Assembly (NCBI GenBank): GCA_028871555.1
Contig: JAGWNA010000004.1
Span: forward strand, 1-64,000
Reading direction: 5' to 3'
DNA: 64,000 nucleotides
DNA from: Lysobacteraceae bacterium
Lineage (GTDB): Bacteria; Pseudomonadota; Gammaproteobacteria; Xanthomonadales; Rhodanobacteraceae
Position 1 is the stretch's first letter. The number at the start of each line of letters is the position of its first letter. Below are positions 62,044-64,000 of the stretch, in pieces. The position numbers and the translations under genes were made by a program. A model generated the notes under the pieces. That model was not told where the DNA came from. It saw nothing but the letters and a program-made list of their open reading frames with translations, and ran no database searches.

Positions 62044-64000
62044 ATGTTACTGAAACGCAACCTGATGGCTCTGGCTTTGATTTCGGCCGGCTTGTGTTGT
62101 ACTGCTGTCGTGAACGCAACGCCCGCTGCCCCCGCCGCTCCGGCGGCCGGCACACCGCAAAGCGCCCAGGATCAGGCTTCGTCGCAGACGCCCGCCGGGG
62201 CCAAGAAGAGCACTGACGCCACCAGGCCGAGCAAGGCCAAGAAGCTGGGGACCGTGCAGGTCACGGGCTTCATCAGCAGCATCGAGAACTCCACGGCGAT
62301 CAAGCGGAACGCCGACAGCATTGTCGAAGCGGTATCTTCCGAACAGATCGGCAAACTGCCCGGCATCAGCATCGCCGACGCCCTGGGCCGCCTGCCCGGC
62401 CTGGCCGTGCAGACGGTCAGCGGCCGCCCGCAGGTGCTCTCCATCCACGGCCTGGGTCCGGACTTCTCCACCGCACTGGTCAACGGCGGCCAGCAGGTGT
62501 CGACCTCCAACAACCGTGACGTGCAGTTCGACCAATACCCCTCGAGCTGGTTCAACGCCGTCGTGGTGCACCTGAGCCCGCAGGCCGATCTCATCGGCCA
62601 GGGTCTGGCCGGCACGGTGGACATGCAGACGATCCGCCCGCTCGACAAGAACAAGCCGGAAGCGGCAGTGAACGCCCGCTATGTATGGGACGGCAAGTCC
62701 CAGCTCGTCAACGGTCCCGGCGTGCACGACAACGGCTACAACGTCAACGGCGTGTGGGTGAACCAGTTCGCCGACCACACGTTGGGCGTCACGCTGGGCG
62801 TGGACCTGGAGTCCAACCCGACGCAGATCGAGCACCAGGCGCCATGGGGCTACCCGACCGACGCAAACGGCAATGCCGTGATCGGCGGCGCGAAGAACTT
62901 CGGCATCTCCGACACCATGAAGCGCCGGGGCCTGCTCGCCACCGTGCAGTGGCAGCCGAACGAGTTCTACACCGGCACGATCGACATGACGTACGACAAC
63001 TTCAAGGAGGTCCAGCAGGCCAAGGGCATGGAGTTCCCGCTGTTCTGGAGCTCGGCCACGCTGCAACCCGGCGGCACCGTGCAGAACGGCCTGATTACCA
63101 GCGGCACCTACACCAACGTGTCGCCGGTCATCCGCAACGACTACAACAGCACCAGCGCGCGCGTCTACAACTTCAACTGGGACAACAAGTTCAAGATCAA
63201 CGAGAACTGGTCGGCCGACCTGGTGGGCAACTACTCGCGCGCCAAGCGTCGCGATGTCAACCTCGAGAGCTACTCCGGCAGTGGTTTCAACAAGAGCGGC
63301 CCGCAGGATACGCTGAACTTCTACGAGCAAAGCAACCACATGCTGTACGTCAACAACTCGGTCGACTACGGCAGCGGTGCCGTACTGACCGACCCGCAGG
63401 GCTGGGGCGGCGGCAACGACGTGGTGCAGGCCGGCTTCATCAACGCGCCGCACACGGTCGACTACCTGGCCAACCTCAAGCTCAGCGTGGAGCGTGATTT
63501 CATGAGCGGCCCGTTCTCCAGCGTGGAGTTCGGCGTGGCGCAAAGCACGCGCAACAAGACCTACCACATCGACCAATCCTTCCTGACCCTGGGCGGCGGC
63601 ACCATCAGCGGCGGCAGCGCGGTTACGTCCGCGCCGTTCAGCGGCGGCACGTGCAGTCCGCTGGCGTGGATGGGGGTCGGTCTGCAGCCCTGCTACAACC
63701 CGTTCGACCTGATCGCCAACGGCACCCTGGTAAACGTGCCGACCTTCGGCTCGTCGCTGTCGACGCCGCCGAACTGGCGTGTGCACGAGAACGTGCTCAC
63801 CCCGTACTTCCAGTTCAACCTGGATACCTCCCTGGGCAACGTGACTCTGCGCGGCAACTTCGGCCTGCAGATGCAGCGCACCTTGCAGCGGGCGGTGGGC
63901 GAGCGCGTGGCGCCGGGCAGTGCGATCACCGGCAACGCCATCACGCTGCTCCCGGTGACGGGCAGCACCAGCTACAAGAAGTACCTGCCGAGCGCCAACC
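62044..64000 (+). CDS. TonB-dependent receptor (partial, C-terminus outside window)
   Basis: 652 codons before the window ends; no stop. A signal peptide (LMALALISAGLCCTAVVNA), an Ala/Pro-rich linker, a TonB-box-like LGTVQVTGF and a plug domain (SSEQIGKLPGISIADALGRL, then PGLAVQTVSGRPQVL, IGQGLAGTVDMQTIRPL) are followed by beta-barrel strands. The plug type is that of the carbohydrate-related receptors common in Xanthomonadales. GGGGAGA about 8 bp before ATG 62044. The divergent GH13 gene suggests uptake of an alpha-glucoside. Confidence 0.92.
   Translation, partial: MLLKRNLMALALISAGLCCTAVVNATPAAPAAPAAGTPQSAQDQASSQTPAGAKKSTDATRPSKAKKLGTVQVTGFISSIENSTAIKRNADSIVEAVSSEQIGKLPGISIADALGRLPGLAVQTVSGRPQVLSIHGLGPDFSTALVNGGQQVSTSNNRDVQFDQYPSSWFNAVVVHLSPQADLIGQGLAGTVDMQTIRPLDKNKPEAAVNARYVWDGKSQLVNGPGVHDNGYNVNGVWVNQFADHTLGVTLGVDLESNPTQIEHQAPWGYPTDANGNAVIGGAKNFGISDTMKRRGLLATVQWQPNEFYTGTIDMTYDNFKEVQQAKGMEFPLFWSSATLQPGGTVQNGLITSGTYTNVSPVIRNDYNSTSARVYNFNWDNKFKINENWSADLVGNYSRAKRRDVNLESYSGSGFNKSGPQDTLNFYEQSNHMLYVNNSVDYGSGAVLTDPQGWGGGNDVVQAGFINAPHTVDYLANLKLSVERDFMSGPFSSVEFGVAQSTRNKTYHIDQSFLTLGGGTISGGSAVTSAPFSGGTCSPLAWMGVGLQPCYNPFDLIANGTLVNVPTFGSSLSTPPNWRVHENVLTPYFQFNLDTSLGNVTLRGNFGLQMQRTLQRAVGERVAPGSAITGNAITLLPVTGSTSYKKYLPSAN

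Overview
The window is GC-rich chromosomal DNA from a gammaproteobacterium, most likely of the Xanthomonadales and probably Rhodanobacteraceae (Dyella, Rhodanobacter or Luteibacter type). The evidence is the gene order yceD-rpmF-fabH-fabD-fabG-acpP-fabF-pabB-pabC-mltG-tmk-holB with pilZ nearby, ffs-dnaX-ybaB-recR beside a tRNA-Ser, a lipid A-core kinase (kdkA), a TonB receptor paired with a GH13 glucosidase, and several GGDEF proteins. No 16S gene is present, so the genus is an inference.

Layout. 1-4.3 kb: nuoA-nuoF (complex I), minus strand, nuoF cut by the window start. 4.6-21.2 kb: a long minus-strand block of fatty-acid, folate, cell-wall, nucleotide and replication genes. Two accessory inserts interrupt it: a GGDEF-EAL protein plus a PIG-L deacetylase between pilZ and holB, and an ArsR/SRPBCC/DUF899 group with a broken RibD-like gene between fabG and fabD. 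21.3-27.2 kb, plus strand: a small membrane protein, maf, then moxR-DUF58-transglutaminase and a Slp lipoprotein. 27.2-30.6 kb, minus strand: hinT, recR, ybaB, dnaX, 4.5S RNA and tRNA-Ser, with a decayed tRNA-Ser copy beside it. 30.9-37.5 kb: a metallo-hydrolase, kdkA, a GT9 glycosyltransferase, DUF6165, an enlarged aromatic amino acid ammonia-lyase and hisS.

37.68-47.22 kb is a 9.5-kb integrated mobilizable element in tRNA-Pro(CGG), bounded by a 47-bp direct repeat. It has a tyrosine integrase next to attR, a MobA/MobL relaxase broken by a frameshift, a small mobilization protein, a set of small overlapping genes, and a repeat-rich non-coding region that looks like an origin or a structured RNA. 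Three related palindromes built on GGACGTC-NN-GACGTCC are spread through it. Its cargo is a RelE-like toxin and XRE antitoxin with an overlapping third gene, and an unrecognised 287-residue protein. After it comes a graveyard (48.0-48.9 kb) holding the end of a group II intron with its maturase and a decayed integrase tail, then a complete CzcA-type metal-efflux operon (48.9-54.9 kb).

54.9-56.2 kb has no convincing gene. It contains two related small-RNA-like structures (the first behind an FNR/Anr-like box) and a near-perfect Clp/CRP site, upstream of a 1052-residue periplasmic-propeller diguanylate cyclase. A PepSY protein, a GH13 alpha-glucosidase and the first two thirds or so of a TonB-dependent receptor finish the window. 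The last two flank a spacer with an exact 13-bp inverted repeat pair, as expected for a carbohydrate-uptake locus under one local regulator.

The most unusual material is in the tRNA-Pro element (origin-like repeats, palindrome set, three-gene toxin operon, unknown cargo) and in the 55-kb intergenic region. Gene starts were moved inward from the longest open frame wherever family length, a ribosome binding site or a 4-bp overlap argued for it.
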